Shown here: positions 1-6,321 of the stretch, piece after piece
How the letters are laid out: every line of letters begins with the position of its first letter
Numbering within the stretch: position 1 is the stretch's first letter
From: a virus
DNA length: 27,628 nt
IMG/VR virus record: IMGVR_UViG_3300020185_000205
Span: 1 to 27,628 of that record
Strand: one strand, 5' to 3'
Program-made: the position numbers and the translations under genes
The notes under the pieces: model-generated
The model's database searches: none
What the model was told of the DNA's origin: nothing
Seen by the model: the letters and a program-made list of their open reading frames with translations, nothing else

Positions 1-331
1 TGTCTATATGGTCACGCTGCTTTGCCCATTCAACTTCATCAATACCGCTTTCTTGTATTTCTTTAAGTTCGTTTATATCTTCTAAATAAACTTTCTTTTG
101 TCTTAAACTAGCTTTGTATAAATTCGTATAAATTCCCCTTAAAACTTTGTAACAATAATAATGATTTATTTCATCATTATAGTATAGGTCTAAACCTTTT
201 TTCACATCAGCATCAAGTTGTATGTACATTTCCATTACAACGTCCTCACTCATTGAGGGGTTGCAGCCAAAACTTTTCACGATATTATTCCAATCGTTAT
301 GTTTTTTATATGCGAGTTCAAGAATTTTCAT
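1..331 (-). CDS. Sigma-70-like (ECF-type) sigma factor, partial at window edge
   Basis: The reading frame opens with ATG at 329-331 and stays open to the left edge, giving about 110 residues of an incomplete protein. Residues 28-38 (SEDVVMEMYIQ) resemble sigma-70 region 2.1/2.2, where an acidic D-V-x-E-M-x-x-L helix contacts RNA polymerase. The aromatic and basic stretch around residues 55-80 fits region 2.3/2.4, which binds the -10/-7 element. Region 4 would lie outside the window. It follows the RecA-like ATPase gene by 13 bp, so the two are probably co-transcribed. A phage sigma-like factor could direct late transcription, but this is inference. It could also be a sigma-fold regulator without initiation activity. 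Confidence 0.6.
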   Translation of the reverse strand, partial: MKILELAYKKHNDWNNIVKSFGCNPSMSEDVVMEMYIQLDADVKKGLDLYYNDEINHYYCYKVLRGIYTNLYKASLRQKKVYLEDINELKEIQESGIDEVEWAKQRDHID

Positions 332-344
332 TTATTTTTTTTAA

Positions 345-1259
345 TTAAAAAGGTGCTTTTATTTGTTCGTTTGATTCTTGTTTTGGTTTGTTTGGTGTTA
401 ATTTTCTAGGTACAAAATATTCCAATGGGTCGTATATCTCACCAACTACAAAAGGTAATCCAAACTCGTTGATGCTAAAGCTAAACGTTTCAAAAGCGTA
501 ACCCCTAGAACGTTTGCAGCTTACTGTAATCCATTCTTTATTGACTGTGTTTATTTCCAGTTGTATTTGGTTTTCTGTCTTTTTTTCTAAGAAGCTACCT
601 AAATGTCCTGTCGGCTTGTCGCTTCCATAATTACTATGTATTACTGTTATTATGTGGCAATCATATTTTGAGGATAATTGCATTATTTTTTGAACACATA
701 GGTTTGATTCTTCTAAATTATTAACGTCCGATACTAAATCAGCAACGCCATCAATAATAACTAAACCGTTTTTACCTTTGTTTTGTTCTAAACAGTGTTC
801 TATAAATTGTAAACGTTCCTTGTATCCTATTGTTCTAAGTGCGTATGTATGATAGCAACCCACCTCCTTTGTATTACTCATATCTTGAACACGCTTAAAA
901 ACTCGTTGAGCGTGCCAATGTCCTTGTTCTGTATCAAAGTGCATTAAACAACGTCCTTCACGATGTCCTTTTAATTTACCGCCAAAGTTATTGCCACCGC
1001 TTAAATAAACCGAAGCTAATAAACTGACAAAGAAAGTCTTTTTTGATTTTGGAGGGGCTTGTACAAAACTGAAATTTCCATAAGTTCCGATTGGTATCGG
1101 CATTGTAATATCACCGCCTTTCGCTTGTATTGTTTTCTCTCCTAAACTTATAGCCGTTGGAGGGTAATCTAAAACCACCGATGTATCAATAGCACATTCT
1201 TCTGCTATCAACTCCATCAACATATTATGCGTAGTTTGTTCTTCTGTTATTTTCTCCAT
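345..1259 (-). CDS. RecA-like P-loop ATPase (RepA / AAA_25-like)
   Basis: This 304-residue protein has the layout of RecA-like, RepA-type hexameric ATPases that act as helicases or recombination/replication ATPases on DNA. The P-loop is atypical: residues 68-75 read APPKSKKT, keeping the Lys-Thr but lacking both glycines of GxxxxGK[ST]. A second motif, MHFDTEQG (106-113), matches the catalytic Glu region. Walker B is GLVIIDG (165-171), and HIITVIHSN (202-210) resembles the sensor strand. It follows the SSB-like gene after a terminator and precedes the sigma-like gene, in a nucleic-acid-processing group. The exact role (replicative helicase versus recombination ATPase) cannot be settled from sequence. 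Confidence 0.7.
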   Translation of the reverse strand: MEKITEEQTTHNMLMELIAEECAIDTSVVLDYPPTAISLGEKTIQAKGGDITMPIPIGTYGNFSFVQAPPKSKKTFFVSLLASVYLSGGNNFGGKLKGHREGRCLMHFDTEQGHWHAQRVFKRVQDMSNTKEVGCYHTYALRTIGYKERLQFIEHCLEQNKGKNGLVIIDGVADLVSDVNNLEESNLCVQKIMQLSSKYDCHIITVIHSNYGSDKPTGHLGSFLEKKTENQIQLEINTVNKEWITVSCKRSRGYAFETFSFSINEFGLPFVVGEIYDPLEYFVPRKLTPNKPKQESNEQIKAPF

Positions 1260-1286
1260 TATTTTTGTATTGTTAATGTAAAGGTA

Positions 1287-1312
1287 ATAAAAAAGGCGGT
1301 TATTACACCGCC
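1287..1312 (-). terminator. Rho-independent terminator after SSB-like gene
   Basis: On the minus strand a GGCGGT / ACCGCC stem with a six-base loop (1295-1312) is followed directly by six T (1289-1294) and an AT-rich tail. It lies 8 bp beyond the stop of the SSB-like gene and would end transcription before the ATPase gene. A TACCTTTA box (1279-1286, one mismatch to TANNTTTG) just downstream could restart transcription, but no -33 element is visible. Confidence 0.75.
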
Positions 1313-1320
1313 CTAGTTAG

Positions 1321-1620
1321 TTAAAATGGTAAGTCGCTTGTTTCAGCTTCTTGCACTACTTCTTTGGTTTCTTCTCGTTCAGCCTTTACGATGTTTCCAT
1401 CAGTCCAAACTACTTGACCATTTCCAATGTAGGTTCTTGGTTTCTTAGCTTCACGTTCTTCTTGTGTTTGGCTAATCATAATTGATGCGTTATTTCCGAA
1501 TCGTGTTTCGTCATTTACTGACATTGTAAGGTTTACATAAACCGCACCATCTTTTCCTGCGATAAATTTCTCCTTTGGTAATTTGTCCACTCTTAATGAA
1601 TAATTGATAATTGCTCCCAT
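1321..1620 (-). CDS. Single-stranded DNA-binding-like protein
   Basis: A 99-residue protein with the features of a small phage SSB. It has a beta-rich N-terminal half (roughly residues 1-70, including VYVNLTMSV) and a charged, Glu-rich C-terminal tail ending in SDLPF. An acidic tail ending in (D)xxPF is the classical SSB tip that recruits replication and repair partners. It probably coats ssDNA during phage replication and recombination. It lies just downstream of several small genes and an annealing-protein candidate, which supports a DNA-metabolism role. The canonical OB fold is not obvious by eye, so family assignment rests mainly on size, tail and context. Confidence 0.6.
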   Translation of the reverse strand: MGAIINYSLRVDKLPKEKFIAGKDGAVYVNLTMSVNDETRFGNNASIMISQTQEEREAKKPRTYIGNGQVVWTDGNIVKAEREETKEVVQEAETSDLPF

Positions 1621-1639
1621 AATTTTACTTGTTTTAAAT

Positions 1640-1792
1640 TTATATTAATTCTCTTTTTTGTTTTTTGTTTAGTTTAGTTCTGTCAGCTAAGTCGAAAAGA
1701 AATTCTGTTTCATAATCTCTAAATTCTGTATTGAATTGTGTCTTTAATGCAATAGAACACAATAGTTCAAATTCGTGTGTTTTTAATCTCAT
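1640..1792 (-). CDS. Small hypothetical protein (50 aa)
   Basis: A 50-codon frame from ATG at 1790-1792 to TAA at 1640-1642. The product is helical and charged (N-terminus MRLKTHEFELL, C-terminus rich in Lys), with no membrane segment or recognisable motif. It fills an otherwise empty gap between the SSB-like gene, which starts 20 bp downstream, and the 97-residue gene. Its leader (AAAACAAAAATT-ATG) is A-rich as for other genes here. No function can be assigned. Confidence 0.45.
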   Translation of the reverse strand: MRLKTHEFELLCSIALKTQFNTEFRDYETEFLFDLADRTKLNKKQKRELI

Positions 1793-1810
1793 AATTTTTG
1801 TTTTTAATTG

Positions 1811-1831
1811 TTATTATTTTTAAAACTTTCG
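1811..1831. repeat. 21-bp direct repeat, copy 1 (with 2116-2136)
   Basis: An exact 21-bp sequence, AT-rich and ending in AAAACTTTCG on the plus strand, occurs here and again at 2116-2136. This copy is in the gap between the 50-residue and 97-residue genes. The other overlaps the end of the 130-residue gene and the start of the 97-residue gene. The two copies bracket the 97-residue gene, suggesting insertion or duplication at this junction. Confidence 0.6.
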
Positions 1832-1855
1832 TATTAATTTACCGTTGGGCGTAAT

Positions 1856-2149
1856 TTAAACAACATTTACCTTATCAAAGTAAAGTTTGCCTTCTTCAAT
1901 TTCATTATCCCAATCTTTGTAAGTGTAGTTTATTTCGCATTTATCAAAATCTACATTTACATCAATTATACCCTTGCCAGATATAACAAATTCATCATCT
2001 TTTACAAGTTGTTTAATTGCCTTTTCACTTGATGCAAACTTTTCAATATATCCGCTATTAAGGTAATTTCCGTATCGTATCAAATAAACTACGCCCAACA
2101 CAGAGTTATTATTTATTATTATTTTTAAAACTTTCGCTTTCATCTTCAC
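1856..2149 (-). CDS. Hypothetical protein (97 aa)
   Basis: Not recognised. The product is small, alternates hydrophobic and charged stretches consistent with an alpha/beta fold, and has no membrane segment or Cys/His cluster. From its first ATG it overlaps the end of the upstream 130-residue gene by 41 bp; the second Met (codon 3) changes this little. Its first codons lie partly inside one copy of a 21-bp repeat whose other copy is just past its stop codon. GTTGGGC / GCCCAAC sequences also occur near both ends. The gene looks like a late arrival in this small-gene cluster. Confidence 0.55.
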   Translation of the reverse strand: MKMKAKVLKIIINNNSVLGVVYLIRYGNYLNSGYIEKFASSEKAIKQLVKDDEFVISGKGIIDVNVDFDKCEINYTYKDWDNEIEEGKLYFDKVNVV

Positions 2150-2501
2150 CGAATACTCCCAATTCGTAAAAGCCTGTTAATTTTAAAACCGCTCGGCTCA
2201 TTGCTCGTTTCTCTGCCATTTCTGGAACATACCAACTATTTGTTGAACCATCTTTATAGTTAGCACCTTTTAAGGCACTACCAAAGGTTTCAATCGTTGC
2301 CGAACCTTTATGGGCTATGGCTTTAAATACTGCAAAATTTGGCTCACATCTTACCACTTCGTAAGTTATTTGAATCTTTGCGACCGCTTGTATTTTTTCA
2401 ATTCCGCTTCTAGTGATGATTAAATAGTGTTGATGTTTAAATACATCTTCTTTTTCTAGTTTATATTCTTTGTATAATTCTGTCAATTTTTCTTTGTTCA
2501 T
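2109..2501 (-). CDS. Single-strand annealing protein candidate (Erf/Rad52-like)
   Basis: A 130-residue protein. Its most telling segment is PEMAEKRAMSRAVLKLTGFY near residues 92-111. This resembles the A-x-x-R-A-x-x-R-A-L helix conserved in phage single-strand annealing proteins of the Erf/Sak (Rad52-like) type. The N-terminal half contains beta strands (HYLIITRSG, KIQITYEVV). It sits two genes upstream of an SSB-like protein and near a RecA-like ATPase, the usual neighbourhood of phage recombinases. The C-terminus is acidic and ends in an Asn/Lys run overlapping the next gene. It is shorter than classical Erf, and the assignment is by motif and context only. Confidence 0.4.
   Translation of the reverse strand: MNKEKLTELYKEYKLEKEDVFKHQHYLIITRSGIEKIQAVAKIQITYEVVRCEPNFAVFKAIAHKGSATIETFGSALKGANYKDGSTNSWYVPEMAEKRAMSRAVLKLTGFYELGVFGEDESESFKNNNK
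2116..2136. repeat. 21-bp direct repeat, copy 2 (with 1811-1831)
   Basis: Exact copy of the 21-bp element at 1811-1831. Here it is coding in two frames: the last codons of the 130-residue gene and the first codons of the 97-residue gene. Confidence 0.6.
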
Positions 2502-2502
2502 A

Positions 2503-2637
2503 TTATTTGTTTTTGTTATTAATTTCGTTTACTGCTTCTAAAAATTCAACTCTTTTTTCTAATGCTTCAATACGTGCGTTTAAAAAATCTATTGTATCGG
2601 TTGAGGCTGCTCTGTTTACATCTTCTGAATAAGTCAT
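2503..2637 (-). CDS. Small coiled-coil protein (44 aa)
   Basis: A 44-codon frame from ATG at 2635-2637 to TAA at 2503-2505. Residues about 15-40 (IDFLNARIEALEKRVEFLEA) show regular heptads with Leu/Ile/Val at a/d positions, so a short coiled coil that oligomerises is likely. The stop lies 1 bp before the ATG of the annealing-protein candidate and the start is 1 bp after the stop of the 67-residue gene, a tight operon fit that supports it being real. The partner and function are unknown. Confidence 0.5.
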   Translation of the reverse strand: MTYSEDVNRAASTDTIDFLNARIEALEKRVEFLEAVNEINNKNK

Positions 2638-2638
2638 A

Positions 2639-2842
2639 TTATAGTTCGTTAAATAATTCGTAAGGACTTTCTGTTGTTTCTAGTAAGAATTTTAAATCAC
2701 TTACAATTCCATAAGGTAAATCCCTAACGTAACTGTAACTTTCTAAATTATCAGTTATAAACCCAACTAATGAAGGGAATTTAAAATTTACTAAGTCTAA
2801 TTTTGTTTTGTACTCTGGTTTTAATCTTTCTAATAAATTCAT
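2639..2842 (-). CDS. Hypothetical protein (67 aa), first gene after promoter
   Basis: Not recognised. It is a 67-residue helical, acidic protein without Cys, signal peptide or membrane segment. It is the first gene downstream of a TATATTTG -7 box at 2870-2877 and would head the transcript that includes the coiled-coil, annealing and SSB-like genes. The start is chosen because the ATG follows a short A-rich leader about 20 bp from the predicted transcription start and nothing else is open upstream. Confidence 0.55.
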   Translation of the reverse strand: MNLLERLKPEYKTKLDLVNFKFPSLVGFITDNLESYSYVRDLPYGIVSDLKFLLETTESPYELFNEL

Positions 2843-2869
2843 AATGTATTGTTTTAATTAATATTAAGG

Positions 2870-2877
2870 CAAATATA
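2870..2877 (-). promoter_or_regulatory. Bacteroidota-type promoter, -7 box TATATTTG
   Basis: The minus strand reads TATATTTG, a full match to the Bacteroidota -7 consensus TANNTTTG, 27 bp before the ATG of the 67-residue gene and directly downstream of a terminator. The -33 region is T-rich but has no clean TTTG at normal spacing. The position between terminator and operon supports a promoter for the genes from 2842 downwards. Confidence 0.45.
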
Positions 2878-2929
2878 AAACAAATAATTCAATAAAAAAA
2901 ACTATTAACAAAAAACTTTAGTTTTAAAC

Positions 2930-2955
2930 AAAAAAAACCACCCTTTTGAGGTGGC
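2930..2955 (-). terminator. Rho-independent terminator after HNH gene
   Basis: On the minus strand a CCACC / GGTGG stem (2938-2942 with 2950-2954, extendable by a G-U pair) is followed by seven to eight T. It lies about 105 bp past the stop of the NinG-like gene and would end the long late transcript, or a short transcript starting at the -7 box at 3002-3009. Confidence 0.7.
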
Positions 2956-2995
2956 TTAATTTGGTCATTACAACCTAGATTAAAACAAAAACAAT
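2930..2995 (-). ncRNA. Candidate short RNA / attenuated leader
   Basis: A perfect TATATTTG -7 box at 3002-3009 predicts a transcript starting near 2995 that meets a terminator hairpin about 40 bases later. This gives an RNA of roughly 65 bases with no ordinary gene in it. A 14-codon ORF (ATG at 2966-2968, TAA at 2924-2926) runs through the hairpin, so a leader-peptide attenuator is an alternative. Evidence is only promoter box plus terminator; the -33 element is not convincing. Confidence 0.28.
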
Positions 2996-3001
2996 ACTCT
3001 A

Positions 3002-3009
3002 CAAATATA
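3002..3009 (-). promoter_or_regulatory. Second TATATTTG -7 box between HNH gene and terminator
   Basis: The same octamer TATATTTG as at 2870-2877, here 52 bp past the HNH stop and about 45 bp before a terminator. No TTTG is present at -33. If active it would make the short RNA described at 2930-2995. Confidence 0.35.
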
Positions 3010-3060
3010 CGTTAAGTATCTAGTTCTTTAATTAACATTTTGTACTTTTATATTAACATT

Positions 3061-3459
3061 TTAAAAGTTTTGTTGGTTTTTTAATTGATCTAGTTTAGCT
3101 TTGTAATTATTAAATATATCTAACCACTCATCGTCTGATAGTTTATGTATCTCACGTGATTTTATTAATAGTTCTTCTGATAGTTGTTCTCCTAACGCTA
3201 AAGAATATTCATATTGACGCCCAAATTCAAAACGGTTACATTTTCGGCATTGACTAAAAACGTTCCTATCGTCGTAGCGAGTAGATAATTTACCCCTTGA
3301 TATAAAGTGACCTGCATCGCTTTCTGTAAAATGTATAGGTTTTTTACAGGTTATACAATTACAATAGCCAGTATTATTATCAGCATCTCTACGCCTTATA
3401 TATTCGTGAAATACTTTGTCAATTTTATTTTTCCAGTATTTTAATGTTTTTTTTGCCAT
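3061..3459 (-). CDS. NinG/Rap-like HNH nuclease
   Basis: This 132-residue protein matches the lambda NinG (Rap) type of recombination endonuclease, which acts on branched DNA intermediates. It has a Cys cluster (C33, C35, C38), then the AGHFISRG core (49-56) with His51. These are followed by RYDDRNVFSQC and C-x-x-C-N (C71, C74, N75), the zinc-binding and HNH-like catalytic part. The C-terminus is a charged helical tail. It is the last gene of the late series, beyond the lysis genes. Its 118-bp leader contains a palindrome. A free-standing homing HNH is possible, but the AGH...QC..CN pattern favours NinG. Confidence 0.75.
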   Translation of the reverse strand: MAKKTLKYWKNKIDKVFHEYIRRRDADNNTGYCNCITCKKPIHFTESDAGHFISRGKLSTRYDDRNVFSQCRKCNRFEFGRQYEYSLALGEQLSEELLIKSREIHKLSDDEWLDIFNNYKAKLDQLKNQQNF

Positions 3460-3548
3460 TTGATTAGTTCCCCTAAGTCTTATATTTTATTTTACTTTTT
3501 ATATCTATTTATTTTGTATTTGTTTTTTTTGCCTTTAAGGGCAACAAA

Positions 3549-3564
3549 ACATTTAACTAAATGT
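3549..3564. promoter_or_regulatory. 16-bp palindrome, operator candidate
   Basis: ACATTTA-AC-TAAATGT is an inverted repeat with 7-bp arms and a 2-bp spacer. It sits 20-35 bp downstream of a possible -7 box (3584-3591) in the leader of the NinG-like gene. The position fits a repressor operator; it could instead form an RNA hairpin. Confidence 0.3.
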
Positions 3565-3583
3565 CTAGTTTTAATAAAAAATT

Positions 3584-3591
3584 CAAAGTTA
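3584..3591 (-). promoter_or_regulatory. Candidate -7 box TAACTTTG upstream of HNH gene
   Basis: The minus strand reads TAACTTTG, a full match to TANNTTTG, in the 163-bp gap between the 3TM-holin-like gene and the NinG-like gene. Only a T-rich tract is present at -33. The implied leader would be about 118 bases. Confidence 0.35.
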
Positions 3592-3622
3592 TATATTTTA
3601 TTTTAAAAAAAAAAGTAAAAAA

Positions 3623-4102
3623 CTATTTATTTTTCCAATGCTTAGTTATCTTCTCTGCAGAACGCATCCCGAAATAACCGCCATAAACCAAAAGTAATAA
3701 AGAACTTAGTAAGTCAATCCAATCAGAAGATATTTTAAAGCCCTCTAATGAACTATCAAGAATAATATAAACAAATAGCGTAACCGTTAAAAAAGCAAGC
3801 GTTAAAGGTCTTATATTGCGTGTTAAATAACTGTCTGTATTATTATCTGAAATCCACCTTTTTGTGGTTTCTTGCATTTCTATTTTATCGAAGTTTAATT
3901 CTTCTAATAAAAGTTGTTTATCCGCTTCACTTAAAGCGGTATCTGTACTTATTTTATTTGCCAATAATTCTAAAGCCTCAATTCCTGTAACGTTTGACGC
4001 TATTTTTAAAAGTTCTGGCGCAACTTCTTTGCCTTGCTTTAATAACCAACGTAAAGCATCACCTACTCTTGTAGTTCCGTTTTTGTCTTTATAGTCTGGC
4101 AT
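3623..4102 (-). CDS. Holin-like protein of the 3TM / GTA-holin type
   Basis: A 159-residue membrane protein. A soluble, helical N-terminal part of about 90 residues is followed by RNIRPLTLAFLTVTLFVYII (about 95-114), then a second hydrophobic segment (about 126-145). The protein ends in YFGMRSAEKI and a basic tail. The G-x-x-x-G-R/M-x-A-E-K-I ending is typical of the holin family named for gene-transfer-agent release. Its stop-start junction with the amidase gene upstream (shared base at 4102) places it in the lysis cassette. It probably helps the amidase reach the cell wall. Confidence 0.6.
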   Translation of the reverse strand: MPDYKDKNGTTRVGDALRWLLKQGKEVAPELLKIASNVTGIEALELLANKISTDTALSEADKQLLLEELNFDKIEMQETTKRWISDNNTDSYLTRNIRPLTLAFLTVTLFVYIILDSSLEGFKISSDWIDLLSSLLLLVYGGYFGMRSAEKITKHWKNK

Positions 4103-4524
4103 TAATATCTATTACTTATGTTTTCGTATTCTTTTTTAGCATCAAAACTAGGGCATTCTTTAGAACTAAAATCTCTATGCCCATAAATAACTGCATTATA
4201 AAGATCTTTTAATTCGCATAATAAATCCACTAAAGATTCTTTTTGCTCTTCGGTTCTAGTGTCTTTTGCAAATTTCATTTCTGCATCCATACCGCCAACA
4301 TAACAAACGCCAATACTGTCCGAGTTATGACCTTTAACGTGCGCACCAGCTCTTTCTATCTCTCTGCCCATATGCACAACTCCGTCTAATGTTATAATAA
4401 AATGATATCCAACGTCAGACCAACCATTACCTTCAACGTGCCACCTTGTGATTTCTTCTGGTGATACGTCTCTACCTTCAGGCGTAGCGGTACAGTGTAT
4501 TATTATTTTATTTATTTTTCTCAT
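4102..4524 (-). CDS. N-acetylmuramoyl-L-alanine amidase (endolysin)
   Basis: A T7-lysozyme-type zinc amidase (Amidase_2) that cleaves the bond between N-acetylmuramate and L-alanine in peptidoglycan. Counting from the chosen start, zinc ligands are His10 (IIHCTAT), His116 (YGHRDF) and Cys124 (KECPSFD), with GYHF at 39-42 and the Lys before ECP conserved. The family core covers nearly all of the 140 residues, so there is no separate binding domain. The ATG at 4522-4524 is chosen because homologues begin close to R-K-I-N-K-I-I-I-H. An ATG seven codons earlier (4545) would overlap the holin-like gene further. No signal peptide is seen, so export depends on a holin. Confidence 0.9.
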   Translation of the reverse strand: MRKINKIIIHCTATPEGRDVSPEEITRWHVEGNGWSDVGYHFIITLDGVVHMGREIERAGAHVKGHNSDSIGVCYVGGMDAEMKFAKDTRTEEQKESLVDLLCELKDLYNAVIYGHRDFSSKECPSFDAKKEYENISNRY

Positions 4525-4675
4525 TTTTATTAATATGAGTTTCATATATCTTTTGAGCCGTATATCCTATGGATAGCAATAAAAGTATAATTTTTAAACT
4601 GTTTTCTATATGCGTAAAGCTGACCCCAAAAGTGATGGCGTTTAAAATTCCTATTCTCAAATCTTGTACTGTCAT
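4508..4675 (-). CDS. Small holin-like membrane protein (55 aa)
   Basis: A 55-codon frame with ATG at 4673-4675 overlapping the TAA of the preceding gene (TAATG), and a TAA at 4508-4510 inside the start of the amidase gene. A hydrophobic helix at about residues 28-40 (KIILLLLSIGYTA) is followed by a short, Lys/Asn-rich tail. Size, single membrane helix, charged C-terminus and position directly before the endolysin fit a small holin or spanin-like accessory. It resembles no family I can name with certainty. Confidence 0.55.
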   Translation of the reverse strand: MTVQDLRIGILNAITFGVSFTHIENSLKIILLLLSIGYTAQKIYETHINKNEKNK

Positions 4676-4995
4676 TATATTTTATTTTCTAAATACGAAA
4701 GACCAAAAGTATGTAATCCTTCATTGTCTAAATCAATCTCATAGGTTTTCCAACCGTAGGGATTCTCCTCAATATCAATCCAAAGAACGTCTAAACGATA
4801 AACACCATAAACAGGGTCTTTTATCATTACACCGTTTTCAAATTCAGCATCTTCTATAATGACACTCCCCAAGTGAGTGATAATGTGTTTATAAGTTGGG
4901 TGTTTAATTCCATCAACATCAGCTTTATGAGGCAATCCTTCAATTTTTGATAGAGCCTGTTCTTTACTTTTGAATTCGTATTTTCCTATTTTCAT
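4675..4995 (-). CDS. Conserved phage protein after fibre gene (106 aa)
   Basis: A soluble acidic protein of 106 residues, rich in aromatic residues and Asp/Glu, with no membrane segment. It starts on the base where the fibre gene ends (4995) and its stop overlaps the start of the holin-like gene, so translation is probably coupled. Proteins of this general look occur beside fibre genes in Bacteroidota phages, where a fibre chaperone or minor virion role is plausible. That is inference from position. Confidence 0.5.
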   Translation of the reverse strand: MKIGKYEFKSKEQALSKIEGLPHKADVDGIKHPTYKHIITHLGSVIIEDAEFENGVMIKDPVYGVYRLDVLWIDIEENPYGWKTYEIDLDNEGLHTFGLSYLENKI

Positions 4996-6317
4996 TATAT
5001 TGTTGTTTTTTGTATCGCTTGTGATTCAGAAATAACCTCATCAAAATATTGAATATTATTTACTTTCCCTAAAAAATTACTATACTGCTGCCCATTTGCA
5101 AAACTTATTCTATCCTGTTGAACAGGGACTGAACCAAGATTTGTTCTAGTACCTACCAAAGCGCCATTTATAAATAATTTAAAATAGTTTACGTCCCAAG
5201 TAGCTGCAATTTTAATACGATTTAACCTATCAAAACCGCCTATTAATATATCTGCAACGTTATTTCCGCTTGCTATAACTCTAGCTCTTAATGAATAAGT
5301 TTGACTTAATGAAGATTCTGGTGCAAATAAAAATTGAACCGCATCATCATCATCATCGGTTGAAATTGATATCATTGATTCTGTAACGGTTTCTGTAAAT
5401 TCAACTTCCTCGAGTTCAACGAAAAAAGACCCAGATAAATTGTTACTAAAAATATCACTTATTGCATTATAACAAAATTCATTCCCCTGTGTTACTAAAG
5501 AACCCTCTGTTTTCATAAAACTATGAGACAAACCTTGTGGACTTAAATTCCCATTATAAGGCAGTATTTCAGCCATTGGAAGTGCTATTTGAAGCCTAGC
5601 CCCACTTCTTTCTTCTGGTTGTATTTCAAAAGTGCAATCATTATATCCAGTTGTTAAAACGGATAATTCTAATCTATACCAACCATTACTTGCTTTTATA
5701 ACACGTGTTTTTTCGGGTGTCCAAGTACTAGAATCTTCAAGTGAAAGTTGTTCGTTATTAAAATCAAATTTCATAGTCACTCTATTGCCTAGAGAGTCTT
5801 TTAGCCGTATATAACAAAGGTTATCGTAAGACACTATCCTTTTCACATAAACAGAAACAGTTGCATATCCCCTAACATAACCATAATTTCCCCAAAATTG
5901 CTGTTTAATACCAAAATCCCCACTTGTAACTGTTCCATTATTTGTAAGAATAAAACCTTTGTTTTGATTTGTTGGATCTTGTGCTACTTGTAGAGCAGAA
6001 ATTCCACTTGTTTGCCATATCCCTAAATTTATACCGCTAATTAAGTTTTCATTCCATAAAAGTCGGCTCGTTGCAGAACGCTCTAGCCACAAAGTAGGAC
6101 AAGTTTTCCTATCCTGCCAATCTAACCTAACATCGTAAGTACTCTCTAAAACCGTATCTTCTGGTGTTACATAGGCAGGTGATAATGAATTTCTCCCTGC
6201 TAAAAAATCAGCGTTTGGCGAAGCCGTTGGAAGTATTGAATAAACTTTTTGATTACTTGGATATATTCCTATATATTTATAGGCTGCTGGAATCATTACA
6301 AATTTTGGGTCTATCAT
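4995..6317 (-). CDS. Tail fibre / receptor-binding protein with LamG-like domain
   Basis: A 440-residue, beta-rich protein. Residues about 70-250 look like a carbohydrate-binding jelly roll (WLERSATSRLLW, later GWYRLELSV). Residues about 290-435 fit a concanavalin A/LamG-like domain (GSFFVELEEVEF, then FKLFINGALVG and a closing NNIQYFDEVIS). LamG-type modules on phage fibres bind surface glycans. It lies between a small virion protein and the lysis cassette, the usual place for adsorption genes. A run of five Asp codons (near 5342-5356) is encoded by an in-frame trinucleotide repeat. Trimeric fibre versus baseplate attachment cannot be decided. Confidence 0.6.
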   Translation of the reverse strand: MIDPKFVMIPAAYKYIGIYPSNQKVYSILPTASPNADFLAGRNSLSPAYVTPEDTVLESTYDVRLDWQDRKTCPTLWLERSATSRLLWNENLISGINLGIWQTSGISALQVAQDPTNQNKGFILTNNGTVTSGDFGIKQQFWGNYGYVRGYATVSVYVKRIVSYDNLCYIRLKDSLGNRVTMKFDFNNEQLSLEDSSTWTPEKTRVIKASNGWYRLELSVLTTGYNDCTFEIQPEERSGARLQIALPMAEILPYNGNLSPQGLSHSFMKTEGSLVTQGNEFCYNAISDIFSNNLSGSFFVELEEVEFTETVTESMISISTDDDDDAVQFLFAPESSLSQTYSLRARVIASGNNVADILIGGFDRLNRIKIAATWDVNYFKLFINGALVGTRTNLGSVPVQQDRISFANGQQYSNFLGKVNNIQYFDEVISESQAIQKTTI

Positions 6318-6321
6318 AGTT

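Noticed and set aside
1844-2098. Integron-like cassette: GTTGGGC ... GCCCAAC around the 97-residue gene
   Set aside because: The core-site heptamers fit the consensus, but no matching partner heptamers or imperfect inverted repeats that would complete attC sites are seen on either side.
3528-3546. TTGCC/GGCAA hairpin next to a homopolymer run
   Set aside because: The run is T before the stem on the plus strand and A after it on the minus strand, so it is not a terminator in either direction.
5342-5358. Trinucleotide repeat as a phase-variation switch in the fibre gene
   Set aside because: The unit is three bases, so changes in number would keep the frame and only alter the length of an Asp run.
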